Positions 7,561-16,216 of a stretch of 17,497 nt of DNA are shown one piece after another. Numbering within the stretch: position 1 is the first letter of the stretch; the number at the start of each line of letters is the position of its first letter. Made by a program: the position numbers and the translations under genes. The stretch is from contig NZJA01000080.1 in assembly GCA_002691835.1 (NCBI GenBank), positions 1-17,497 on the forward strand. The letters are read 5' to 3'. The notes beneath the pieces are model-generated. The model had not been told where the DNA came from. It was given only the letters and a program-made list of their open reading frames with translations, and did not search any database. Source of the DNA: Planctomycetota bacterium. GTDB taxonomy: Bacteria > Planctomycetota > UBA8108 > UBA1146.

Positions 7561-10500
7561 CGATTCTCCCTCTTCTTGCAACTCGCCCCTTTCTCGTGGC
7601 TCTCCCCTGCTCTGCGTATTGCGTTGCTCCTTTTGGTCACTCTTCCAGTCATTGCCTCTCCTTCGGTCCCCGCTGTTGAGGATCTCTGGGAAGACCTCTT
7701 CGATGGCAAAACTTTAGAGGGCTGGCAAGGAGATCGTGAACTCTGGCGAGTCGAGGATGGAATCCTCATCGGAGAAGGCCCGAATGGTGGTCCCGTTCCG
7801 GCAACACGATTCCTATGGCATGAGAAGAGCTTCGAAGATTTTGTCCTCGAAGCTGAGTTCCGCATCACTGGGGGAAATAGTGGTATTCAATATCGCAGTA
7901 CCGCTCTTCCCGATGGTCGCGCAAAAGGCTACCAAGCGGACCTCGACGCCGGGCACACCTACACCGGAATTCTTTACGAAGCGAGTGGCCGTGCCATTCT
8001 CGCCCCACGCGGCGAGGTTTCACGATTGCTGAAAAATGGACAGAGAGAGAACAAGGGTTATCTCGCTGACACCGATCCGCTGATTGAAAAGTTTGATACG
8101 TCTGCTTGGCATCGCTATCGCATTGTTATTCGTGGGAATCGTGCCCGTCATGAACTGGATGGCGTTCAGGTTTGCGCCTTTGAAGATTTGCATGAAAATC
8201 ATTCGTCGACCGGCAAGATCGGATTGCAAATCCACTCGGGTGGCCCCATGCGGATCGAATGGCGTCAGGTTCGTATTCGCCCCTGGCAAACACTTGATGG
8301 AGATCCCTTTCTGGATGCCAGTCGTAGCCGAAACCCGATGACCGATGCCGGTCCTCAGTGGATCTGGAGCTCTTCAGAAATCGGTGACCGACAGGAAGTT
8401 CTTCTCTCTCGTCGCTTCACCACAGAGGATCCTGTTTCGGCACGACTGATGTTGACCGCCGACAATTTTTTCCTCGCTTTCCTCGATGGCAAACCCTTTC
8501 TGCGAGGAGAGGACTGGAGCCAAATCCAAAATCACCTCTTTGAGATTCCAGCAGGAGATCACGAGCTGGTCATACGGGTGAGCAACGAAGGCGGTCCCGC
8601 TGGTCTGGCCGGCACTCTGTCATGGATCGATGCAACGGGCCGCGAGCAGCGGATTCACACCGATGAAAGTTGGCAAGTACGACGCTGGGAGCTCACTCCA
8701 ACAAGAGTCAACATCGGAACCCCATACGAAGAAGACGTCGATTGGAATCTGATCGGGCTCGATGCAAAATCCACGGCTGAAGTGAAGCTGATCGGGGCTA
8801 CCGGAGACCCATCTCTTCCTTGGGGGAATGTGCGTTTCCCTAACACGGCAGTACGTAGCTGGAGCCTTCCACAAGGATTTGAAGCAGAGATCGTGCACGA
8901 AGTCGATCCCGAAAATGGCTCCTGGGTGTGCATCACCGCTGAGACTCCGACCAGCTTCATCGTTTCCCCTCAATACGGATCTCTCAAACGCATACGATTC
9001 GCAGCAGATGGAACCACCTCCGTCAGCGAGTGTGCCCGCCTGGGCTCAGCTCAGGGCTTGCTGATCGTCGGTGAGGAACTCTGGGTTCACGTCAATGAAG
9101 ACGCCAAAAAAGAAGGTGGGCTATGGATCTTGACCGATACCGACCACGATGGCTTCTTTGAAACAGAGGAACGACTCTCCGAAATGGGTCCCGGTTGGGA
9201 ACACGGGGTGCACGCATTGGAAATGGGGCCGGATGGTCATGTCTGGACTGTCGTCGGTAATCACATCAAGGTTCCTGAAGAGATTCTGAAACGTGACCGC
9301 TATCGACGCTGGCAGGAAGATTTAATCGTTCCACGAATGTGGGATCCATCCGGTCACGCGGTCGGGTATCTGGCACCGGCTGGACAGATTCTGCGCATCG
9401 ACCCTGAAACCCGTGAATGGGAAAGAGTCGCCGGTGGATTCCGTAACCCTTACGACCTCGCTTTTCACCATGGGGATGCGCTCTTCACCTATGACGCGGA
9501 CATGGAATACGACATCGGATCACCGTGGTACAAAGCGCCACGGGTCGTCGAGGTGGTTTCCGGAGGAGACGCCGGATGGCGTGCGGGTGATGGTAAATGG
9601 CCTGACGGCATCCCCGATGCTGTTCCCCCCGCTGCGGAATCAGATCTGTCCTCTCCCACTGGTGTCGAATCAGGATTGCAAAGCACTTTTCAGGGGCGCT
9701 GGCGTCACGCCATCTACATCGCCGACTGGGCTTATGGTCGCATCCTTGCCTTCTTCCCCGAGGAGAAAGGATCCTCCTTTGTCGGTGACATCCTTCCCTT
9801 CGCTTCTGCACCGGCACTGAATGTCACAGACATTGCCTTCGGCATGGATGGAGCGATGTACGGAGTGACCGGTGGACGCGGCACCCGCAGTACCGTCTTC
9901 CGCATCCGCAGTGAGAGACCTTCAGAAGTGATCGCCGCTCCCCTTTCCAAAACCGGAGAATCGGCACGTCGCCAGCGAAAGATGCTCGAGGCGGGTCATG
10001 TCGAATCACGGCCGGATCTTCTGGGACCGGCCATCTCCGCTCTCTCCAGTCCCGATCCCTTTATCGCTGCCGCTGCCCGGATCACCCTGGAGGAGATCGA
10101 CCCGACCCTCTGGCGGCAGACCATCCTTGAGGGAAAACAGCCGGGAACGGTTCATGGGCTCCTGGCCCTCGCTCGCCTCGGAGACAAAGAGGATCGGGAT
10201 GCGATCCTGCAAACCCTGTGCGCGCTGCCTCTTCCCGGAAACCAGGTGGAGGAACTCGCCCAATTGAGATTGGCCACCGTCGTCATCGCGCGTATGGGAG
10301 ATCCGGATGATTACCTGCGCCAATCTCTCCTGACCCGCTTTGACCGTCGCTTCCCCCGACGGGATGGAGCGATCGATCGCCTGCTGGGAGATCTGCTCGT
10401 AAGACTGAAGGCTCCCGACCTCGCCCCCCGTTTGCTTTCATGGTTGGAAGAGGGGCCCTCCGGTGAAGACCGAATGTCTGCATTGCGCGCCTTGCAATGG

Positions 10501-11145
10501 GTTCCCCTCTCAGAGGGAGATCGGACCCGCATTGCTCCCGCTCTTGAATCCTTGCGTTCACTTTCCGGAGGAAACAGTTACACCGGATTCATCGATCAAA
10601 TGGCCCGACAGATGGATGACGGCGATGGCGATCTGGTTCCCCCCCCCGCACCCCCACCCGTGATGCCTCCCTTTATTCAACGGTGGGACAGGGAGTCGAT
10701 CGTGAAAGCATTGTCTGGCCCAGCCGGGACAGCAGACAAGGGACTGCTCGCCTATGAAAAATCGCTCTGCTCCCGCTGCCATCGATTCGATGGTCGCGGT
10801 GGAGGTGCGGGTCCCGATCTCACCGGGATTGCTTCCCGTTTTACATCCGACGACCTGATCACCGCGATCCTCGACCCTTCCCGGGATATCTCCGATCAAT
10901 ACAGCTGGAGTGAAATCGAGCATGGCGAGGATGGGATGGAGTGGGGCCGGGTGCTCCTCAAAGAGTCGACCCATTGGGTGATCAACACCGATCCTTTTGG
11001 ATATCAGCCTCTGAAAATCCCGGAACCGATCCGCTCCGTCGAGCCCTCTCCGGTCTCCCCCATGCCTGGCGGACTCATCGATGGTCTCACCGCGGAAGAA
11101 ATTCGAGATCTTTGGCAGTTTCTCGGCATGACTTCCCGGCAATAG
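7558..11145 (+). CDS. secreted DUF1080 / beta-propeller / HEAT-like / cytochrome c multidomain protein
   Basis: This 1195-residue exported protein belongs to the planctomycete/Verrucomicrobia group of putative secreted sugar-active and haem proteins. Domains in order: a signal peptide at about 1-33 (core IALLLLVTLPVIA); DUF1080 (3-keto-disaccharide hydrolase, concanavalin-like fold) at about 45-242, with LFDGKTLEGWQ, GGNSGIQYRS, GYQADLDAG and TGILYEASGR; a jelly-roll-like region at 262-380; a six-bladed-propeller 'membrane-bound dehydrogenase' domain at about 435-785, with FRNPYDLAF and VVSGGDAGWR; helical HEAT-like repeats at 800-1015; a proline linker at 1028-1038; and a C-terminal haem domain of the TIGR02603 type at 1060-1195, with Cys1071-x-x-Cys1074-His1075, AGPDLTGIASRF and candidate axial Met1169. 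It probably acts in the periplasm or at the cell surface on polysaccharide breakdown products with electron transfer. Substrate and activity are unproven. Confidence 0.9.
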   Translation: MRFSLFLQLAPFSWLSPALRIALLLLVTLPVIASPSVPAVEDLWEDLFDGKTLEGWQGDRELWRVEDGILIGEGPNGGPVPATRFLWHEKSFEDFVLEAEFRITGGNSGIQYRSTALPDGRAKGYQADLDAGHTYTGILYEASGRAILAPRGEVSRLLKNGQRENKGYLADTDPLIEKFDTSAWHRYRIVIRGNRARHELDGVQVCAFEDLHENHSSTGKIGLQIHSGGPMRIEWRQVRIRPWQTLDGDPFLDASRSRNPMTDAGPQWIWSSSEIGDRQEVLLSRRFTTEDPVSARLMLTADNFFLAFLDGKPFLRGEDWSQIQNHLFEIPAGDHELVIRVSNEGGPAGLAGTLSWIDATGREQRIHTDESWQVRRWELTPTRVNIGTPYEEDVDWNLIGLDAKSTAEVKLIGATGDPSLPWGNVRFPNTAVRSWSLPQGFEAEIVHEVDPENGSWVCITAETPTSFIVSPQYGSLKRIRFAADGTTSVSECARLGSAQGLLIVGEELWVHVNEDAKKEGGLWILTDTDHDGFFETEERLSEMGPGWEHGVHALEMGPDGHVWTVVGNHIKVPEEILKRDRYRRWQEDLIVPRMWDPSGHAVGYLAPAGQILRIDPETREWERVAGGFRNPYDLAFHHGDALFTYDADMEYDIGSPWYKAPRVVEVVSGGDAGWRAGDGKWPDGIPDAVPPAAESDLSSPTGVESGLQSTFQGRWRHAIYIADWAYGRILAFFPEEKGSSFVGDILPFASAPALNVTDIAFGMDGAMYGVTGGRGTRSTVFRIRSERPSEVIAAPLSKTGESARRQRKMLEAGHVESRPDLLGPAISALSSPDPFIAAAARITLEEIDPTLWRQTILEGKQPGTVHGLLALARLGDKEDRDAILQTLCALPLPGNQVEELAQLRLATVVIARMGDPDDYLRQSLLTRFDRRFPRRDGAIDRLLGDLLVRLKAPDLAPRLLSWLEEGPSGEDRMSALRALQWVPLSEGDRTRIAPALESLRSLSGGNSYTGFIDQMARQMDDGDGDLVPPPAPPPVMPPFIQRWDRESIVKALSGPAGTADKGLLAYEKSLCSRCHRFDGRGGGAGPDLTGIASRFTSDDLITAILDPSRDISDQYSWSEIEHGEDGMEWGRVLLKESTHWVINTDPFGYQPLKIPEPIRSVEPSPVSPMPGGLIDGLTAEEIRDLWQFLGMTSRQ
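10639..10647 (+). repeat. run of nine C inside the coding sequence
   Basis: A C9 homopolymer encodes part of the proline linker PPPAPPPVMPP (residues 1028-1038) between the HEAT-like region and the haem domain of the preceding protein. The frame is intact here, because the CXXCH domain follows in register. A slip of one base would remove the haem domain. It could be a slippage site or simply a consequence of proline codon use. Confidence 0.8.
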
Positions 11146-11250
11146 ATTCTTGGAACATTACTGCCTTGCCTGACAGCCAGATCAGGCGACAATGGAGGAA
11201 TGGATTCGGGCTCTTAGAATCCGGACTGACATACATCATCCTTTAGGCGA

Positions 11251-11288
11251 GTTTTCGCTGACTTCTCCCGCAAGTAGTCAGCGAAAAC
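11251..11288. promoter_or_regulatory. perfect 13-bp inverted repeat before the protease gene
   Basis: GTTTTCGCTGACT at 11251-11263 is repeated as its exact complement AGTCAGCGAAAAC at 11276-11288, with a 12-base centre. It ends 22 bases before the ATG at 11311. There is no T-run after either arm, so it is not a normal intrinsic terminator. It could be an operator, an mRNA hairpin that controls translation of the protease, or a copy of a dispersed palindromic repeat. The rest of the 165-base gap (11146-11310) holds two weaker inverted repeats (GCCTGA/TCAGGC at 11168-11187 and GGATTC/GAATCC at 11202-11222) and no convincing promoter. Confidence 0.75.
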
Positions 11289-11310
11289 GGTGACGATTGG
11301 TTGTTACACC

Positions 11311-14300
11311 ATGCGCACGTCGCAGTTTATTGTATTGTTCCTGTGTTCCCTGATCGGTTTCTCCGGAACCGTCCATGCTCAGGATTCCCTCAAGCTGGTT
11401 CCCACCATCTCGGTGGATTCTCTGGACCTTCTCGCTCTTCAATTGGAAGACGACCTCAGGGACCAGCAAGGCCTTGCACCGCGCTACGCGGTTCCCAATC
11501 TGGTCGAAATCACGGCCGCGACCCATGGTCACTGGGAAAAGCTCGATGACAACCGGGCGATGTGGCGCTTGCGCGTCAACTGCAAAAACGCCATCAGCAT
11601 GAACTTTGGTTTCCAGCGCTGGTTGCTTCCCATCGACAGTGAGATGCTGATCTACAACGTCGAGGGAACCCATCGTATTCGTCCCTTCACCATCGACGAC
11701 TACAACGACAGTGGTGAACTGTGGACCCCGGCTGTCGCCGGTGGAGATGTCATCATCGAAATCAGTTGCCCGCAAAATGCAGTCTCCCTGATCCAGGAAG
11801 AGATCAAGTTGACGAGCATCAATGCCGGTTACAGAGGTTTTCACGAGGCATTCGGTCAGCAGCCGCTACCCAACAACACCCCGGGTATCTCCGGTTCCTG
11901 CAACATCGATGTGGCCTGTCCAGAATCAGTGGGTTGGGAAAATGAAATCGACTGCGTCGGTGTGATCTCCACCGGAGGATCGACCTTCTGTACCGGATTC
12001 ATGGTCAACAACACGTCTCAGGATGGCACTCCCTACTTTATGACGGCGGATCATTGCGGAATCGTCTCCGGGAACGCTCCCTCTTTGGTCGTCTACTGGA
12101 ACTACGAGAACTCCACCTGCAGACCTCCCGGAAGTCCGGCTTCCGGTGGACCCGGTGACGGTGTCCTTAACCAGTTCAGTAGCGGATCCATTTTCCGTTC
12201 CGGATCTGTGATTTCCGATTTCACTCTGGTCGAGTTGAATTCGCCCCCGAATCCCGCCTTCGGCGTTTCCTTCTGTGGCTGGGATGCCAGCACCTCGGCA
12301 CCCTCCAGTGCAGTCGGTATCCACCATCCGGCAACCGATGAGAAAAGAATCTCCTTCGAGAATCAGCCTCCAACTCTTTCCACCAACTTCGTGACGGTCG
12401 AAGACTGGGATGCGGGAACCACCGAACCCGGTTCTTCGGGATCTCCCCTCTTTGACCAGAACCATCGCGTGATTGGCCAGCTTTGCTGCGGCGGAGCGGC
12501 CTGCGGAAACAATCTCTCTGATGACTACGGTCGTTTCTCCCGTTCCTGGAGTCTGGGCCTCTCTGCCTGGCTCGATTCTGCGGGAACCGGTCAGCTCTTC
12601 GTCGACACCCTTCCCGCCGGTGGCGGTGGACCGGTCGAGCAATGCTCCAACGGTACTGACGACGACGGCGACGGACTGGTCGACTGCAATGACCCGGACT
12701 GTGCCCCCAGCCCCGCCTGTGGCGGTGGTGGTGGCCCAGGCGGTCCCGCCAATGACCTTTGCGGAGATGCTCAGGCTGTGGGAGAGGGTGTTTTCGCTCT
12801 CGACAACACCGGTGCCACGCTCGATGGCCCGACCGACTGTGACCCCAACATGGACACCGACGTGTGGTTCGCCTACACCGCAACCACCAGCGGAACCGCC
12901 ACCATCGAGACCTGCGGATCCGCAGGAAGCCTCGATGACACGGTCCTGATCGTCTACGACGGCGGCACCTGCCCGCCGAGCCCGACCTGCCTCGCCAGTG
13001 ATGACGATGGCTGTACCACTCCGAACTTTAGCTCCACCGTCTCCGTAACAGTGACCGCCGGCAACACCTACCTGATTCAGGTCGGTGGCTGGAATGGCGC
13101 TACCGGAAACAGTGACCTGAGTATTTCTGTCGGAGGCGGTCCTGCACCGATTGAAGACTGTGCCAACGGCGTTGACGACGACGCCGACGGACTCGTCGAC
13201 TGTGACGACCCCGACTGTGGTGCCGACCCGGCCTGCCCGGGCGGTGGCGGCCCGACCAACGATGGCTGTGGCAACGCTCTGGCCGTGGGCGAAGGTACCT
13301 TTGCCTTCGACAACACCGGAGCCGTTCTCGATGGACCGACCGACTGTGACACCAACATGGACACGGACGTGTGGTTCGCCTACACCCCGTCTGCCAGCGG
13401 TACCGCCACCATCGAGACCTGCGGCTCTGCCGGCACCCTCGATGACACGGTCCTGATCGTGTACGACGGCGGCACCTGCCCGCCGAGCCCTGCCTGCCTC
13501 GCCAGCGATGACGACGGCTGCACCACTCCGAACTTCAACTCCACCGTGGCTGTTCCGGTCACTGCCGGCAACACCTACCTGATCCAGGTCGGTGGCTGGA
13601 ATGGTGCCACAGGAAACAGTGACCTGAGCATTTCTTTGGGTGGAGGTCCTGCCCCGACTGAGGATTGCACCAACGGAGTGGACGACGATGGCGATGGACT
13701 CGCCGACTGTGCCGATCCGGACTGCGCCACCAATCCTGCCTGTGGTGGTGGTGGCGGCGGCAACGATGAATGCATCGGTGCCATTGCCATGTTCGACGGT
13801 GCCAACTTCTTTGACACCACCGGTTTGACCAACAGTGCAGATCCGGTTCCGACCGGCTGTCCGAATGCCTTCGGTGGCATGAACAATGACGGCTGGTTCA
13901 CCTACACGGCCACCAGTACCGGTACCGCGACCTTCAACACCTGTGACCCCGCCGGTTTCGATACGGATCTGGCCGTTTACACCGGTGACTGCTCCGCTCT
14001 GACCCTGCTGGCCTGTGACGGAGACGGATCCACCCTTGCAGGCTGTCAGGGCTTTGACTCTGAGGTGATCACCAATGTCATCTCCGGTGAAATCTACGTG
14101 ATTCGAGTCGGTGCGTTCGGTGCCGCAACTACGGGTCTCGGAACCCTGACGATTACCGTTGGAGCCGGACCTCTCGTGGAAGACTGCACCAATGGTGTCG
14201 ACGACGACGGCGATGGACTCGCCGACTGCGCCGACCCGGACTGCTTCGCCAATCCCGCCTGTGGTGGCGGTGGCGGCGGCCCGGCCAATGACCTTTGTAT

Positions 14301-16194
14301 CGACGCCACTCTGGTGGCGGAAGGCGTCTTCCCCTACGACAACACCGGTGCGATCCTCGACGGCCCCGTCGACTGCGATACCAACATGAGCACCGACGTC
14401 TGGTTCCTTTACACGGCTTCCGCTTCCGGAACTGCGACCATCGATACCTGTGACGCAGCGGGCTCTCTCGATGACTCCACTTTGATTGTTTATGACGGTT
14501 CGATTTGTCCGACTGCCGGTTCGCCTTGCCTCGTCTCTTCCGACGACGCCTGTTCCAACACTGCCGGCGGAGCAGCGTTCATGTCAGAAGTCTCCGTCTC
14601 CGTGACTGCCGGTGACACCTACCTGATTCAGGTCGGTGGCTGGAATGGCTCTGAGGGTAACGGTGACCTGACGATTTCTCTGGGCACCGGCCCAGGACCT
14701 GTTGAAAACTGCTCCAACGGGACCGACGACGACGGCGATGGTCTCATCGACTGTGCTGACGACGACTGCATCGGTGACCCCGCCTGTGGTGGTGGAGGAA
14801 CCGGCCCTGCCAACGATGACTGTGCCAATGCGCAGGGTGTCGGTGAGGGCGTCTTCGCATTCGACAATACGGGAGCCATCCTGGACGGTCCTACCGACTG
14901 TGACACCAACATGGATACGGACGTCTGGTTCGCTTACACGCCTTCCGCCAGCGGAACGGCCACGATCGAAACCTGCGGAACTCTGGGGAGCATGGATGAC
15001 ACCGTGCTGATCGTCTACGACGGTGGCACCTGCCCGCCCTCCCCCGCATGTCTTGCCAGTGACGACGACGGCTGCACCACCCCGAACTTCAGTTCCACGG
15101 TGGCTGTCCCTGTGACCGCCGGCAACACCTACCTGATTCAGGTGGGCGGCTGGAACGGCGCCACGGGCAACAGTGACCTGAGCATCTCCCTCGGCGGCGG
15201 ACCCGCCCCGGTGGAAGATTGCACCAACGGAATCGACGACGACGGTGACACCTTCATCGATTGTGAGGACACGGACTGCGATCAGGATCCTGCGTGCTTG
15301 CCTCCCCCAGTGGAGAACTGCACCAACGGGACCGATGATGACGGAGACGGCCTCGCCGACTGCTCCGACCCCGATTGCAGCAACGATCCAAGTTGTATCA
15401 CCAATGGCTTCAGCTTCATCGCTCAGGATGCCACCGCCAGCTACTCTCCGGATACTGGAACCGGTTCCTTCTCCGGAACCGTTTCGGCCCTTGAGGATTC
15501 TGCAGCCCCGGGATACCCGAACGACACTCAAGGTTTCTCCTTCGGTCTTTCTCATGATGCCACTCTACTGTCGGCCAATACTTTCACGCCGGGTGCCGCT
15601 CTCGCAGCCCTGAACTCCGGTTCTGGACCCGACTTCCTCGACGTCAACACCTACAGCGACGGATTGACTTGTGGCTGTGTCTACAGCTTCTCCAGTCCGG
15701 GAACGATCATTTTGCAACTGGCCTCTGAGACCGATCTCGGCACCATCGATTACAACACTGTGCCCGCCGGACTCATTGGCAATACAGCAGGAACTACAAC
15801 GGCCCTCAGCTGGAGCAACGCACTCGGCGCACCTCCAGTGATCAACATCCTGGTCGTGAACGGCCAGGCCAATCCTGCGAACCTCGTCAATGGTTTGATC
15901 ACTCTGGAAGCGGCTGTCGGTGGATTCGTTCGCGGAGATGTCAATGACGATGGAGGCATCAACATTGCCGATGCCGTGGCTCTTTTGGCGGGACTTTTCA
16001 CCGGTGGAGCCATTCCTTGTTCTGACTCTGCCGACTCCAATGATGACGGCTCCGTCAACATTGCCGATGGTGTCTACATTCTCGCCAACCTTTTCTCAGG
16101 TGGGCCTGGCATGCCGGCACCTTCCGGGCCGTCTTGTGGTCCTGATCCGACCTCTGACGCTCTCGACTGTGCCAGCTACAACTCCTGCCCCTGA
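11311..16194 (+). CDS. secreted lysyl-endopeptidase-like protease with tandem beta domains and dockerin-like tail
   Basis: This protein of about 1627 residues has a signal peptide at 1-23 (MRTSQFIVLFLCSLIGFSG...VHA|QDS) and a propeptide region at about 24-191. A chymotrypsin-fold protease like Achromobacter lysyl endopeptidase follows at about 192-435 (GISGSCNIDVACPE, VVYWNYENSTC). Catalytic residues are His248 (TADHCG), Asp303 (SDFTLVEL) and Ser376 (EPGSSGSPLF). Asp404 (LSDDYGRF) matches the family's Lys-binding pocket residue. From about 442 to 1364, five PPC-like beta domains alternate with seven Cys/Asp-rich motifs; then come a beta-sandwich domain (about 1365-1538) and a dockerin-like domain (1539-1627). 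It is presumably exported and anchored at the cell surface or in the matrix, cleaving proteins after Lys. A GTG at 11290 would add seven residues, but it abuts the inverted repeat; I prefer ATG 11311, where a basic residue leads the signal peptide. Neither start has a good Shine-Dalgarno. Confidence 0.9.
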   Translation: MRTSQFIVLFLCSLIGFSGTVHAQDSLKLVPTISVDSLDLLALQLEDDLRDQQGLAPRYAVPNLVEITAATHGHWEKLDDNRAMWRLRVNCKNAISMNFGFQRWLLPIDSEMLIYNVEGTHRIRPFTIDDYNDSGELWTPAVAGGDVIIEISCPQNAVSLIQEEIKLTSINAGYRGFHEAFGQQPLPNNTPGISGSCNIDVACPESVGWENEIDCVGVISTGGSTFCTGFMVNNTSQDGTPYFMTADHCGIVSGNAPSLVVYWNYENSTCRPPGSPASGGPGDGVLNQFSSGSIFRSGSVISDFTLVELNSPPNPAFGVSFCGWDASTSAPSSAVGIHHPATDEKRISFENQPPTLSTNFVTVEDWDAGTTEPGSSGSPLFDQNHRVIGQLCCGGAACGNNLSDDYGRFSRSWSLGLSAWLDSAGTGQLFVDTLPAGGGGPVEQCSNGTDDDGDGLVDCNDPDCAPSPACGGGGGPGGPANDLCGDAQAVGEGVFALDNTGATLDGPTDCDPNMDTDVWFAYTATTSGTATIETCGSAGSLDDTVLIVYDGGTCPPSPTCLASDDDGCTTPNFSSTVSVTVTAGNTYLIQVGGWNGATGNSDLSISVGGGPAPIEDCANGVDDDADGLVDCDDPDCGADPACPGGGGPTNDGCGNALAVGEGTFAFDNTGAVLDGPTDCDTNMDTDVWFAYTPSASGTATIETCGSAGTLDDTVLIVYDGGTCPPSPACLASDDDGCTTPNFNSTVAVPVTAGNTYLIQVGGWNGATGNSDLSISLGGGPAPTEDCTNGVDDDGDGLADCADPDCATNPACGGGGGGNDECIGAIAMFDGANFFDTTGLTNSADPVPTGCPNAFGGMNNDGWFTYTATSTGTATFNTCDPAGFDTDLAVYTGDCSALTLLACDGDGSTLAGCQGFDSEVITNVISGEIYVIRVGAFGAATTGLGTLTITVGAGPLVEDCTNGVDDDGDGLADCADPDCFANPACGGGGGGPANDLCIDATLVAEGVFPYDNTGAILDGPVDCDTNMSTDVWFLYTASASGTATIDTCDAAGSLDDSTLIVYDGSICPTAGSPCLVSSDDACSNTAGGAAFMSEVSVSVTAGDTYLIQVGGWNGSEGNGDLTISLGTGPGPVENCSNGTDDDGDGLIDCADDDCIGDPACGGGGTGPANDDCANAQGVGEGVFAFDNTGAILDGPTDCDTNMDTDVWFAYTPSASGTATIETCGTLGSMDDTVLIVYDGGTCPPSPACLASDDDGCTTPNFSSTVAVPVTAGNTYLIQVGGWNGATGNSDLSISLGGGPAPVEDCTNGIDDDGDTFIDCEDTDCDQDPACLPPPVENCTNGTDDDGDGLADCSDPDCSNDPSCITNGFSFIAQDATASYSPDTGTGSFSGTVSALEDSAAPGYPNDTQGFSFGLSHDATLLSANTFTPGAALAALNSGSGPDFLDVNTYSDGLTCGCVYSFSSPGTIILQLASETDLGTIDYNTVPAGLIGNTAGTTTALSWSNALGAPPVINILVVNGQANPANLVNGLITLEAAVGGFVRGDVNDDGGINIADAVALLAGLFTGGAIPCSDSADSNDDGSVNIADGVYILANLFSGGPGMPAPSGPSCGPDPTSDALDCASYNSCP
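12634..15402 (+). repeat. intragenic tandem array: seven Cys/Asp motifs alternating with five PPC-like domains
   Basis: The motif C-x-NG-x-DDDGDG-x-x-DC-x-D-x-DC-x4-C starts near 12634, 13150, 13657, 14176, 14701, 15211 and 15310. Between the copies, except between the last two, lie five domains of 135-140 residues: A 12745-13149, B 13252-13656, C 13762-14175, D 14281-14700 and E 14806-15210. Each begins ND-x-C and contains TDVWFxYT or a variant, LIVYDG and TYLIQVGGWNG. A, B and E are nearly identical proteins, D is more distant, and C is the outlier (DGWFTYT, LAVYTGDC). Gly-rich linkers (GGGGG) join them. The Asp-rich loops look like calcium-binding sites, and the paired Cys suggest disulfides in an exported stalk. 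Both are inferences. Confidence 0.92.
15925..16191 (+). other. dockerin-like C-terminal domain (coding segment)
   Basis: The last 89 residues begin FVRGDVNDDGGINIADAV and repeat as DSNDDGSVNIADGVYIL. These are two EF-hand-like calcium loops followed by a helix, as in type I dockerins, and the protein ends with CGPDPTSDALDCASYNSC. This tail with a Cys-bounded end is common on secreted proteins of uncultured planctomycetes, where it probably mediates attachment or sorting. No cohesin partner gene is present in this window, although the beta-sandwich just before it (about 15403-15900) is a typical companion. Confidence 0.82.
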
Positions 16195-16216
16195 TTCAGG
16201 GTGCGATCGAGTTTGT

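Noticed and set aside
11191..11218. Tiny leader frame (MDSGS) behind GGAGG before the inverted repeat
   Set aside because: The ribosome site is too close to the ATG, the peptide has no regulatory codon pattern, and five codons occur easily by chance.
11168..11222. Two 6-bp hairpins after the 1195-residue gene as terminators
   Set aside because: Stems are short and neither is followed by a T-tract.
11290..11310. GTG start seven codons upstream for the protease gene
   Set aside because: It begins 2 bases after the inverted repeat, has no ribosome site and puts an uncharged MTIGCYT before the signal peptide. It cannot be fully excluded.
12634..15402. CRISPR-like or satellite repeat array
   Set aside because: Repeats are about 400-520 bases, in frame and diverged mainly at synonymous positions; they are protein domain repeats, not a DNA-level array.
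14584..15555. 323-codon - strand frame opposite the protease repeats
   Set aside because: It mirrors the repeat periodicity of the + strand gene and has no independent ribosome site or recognisable domain.
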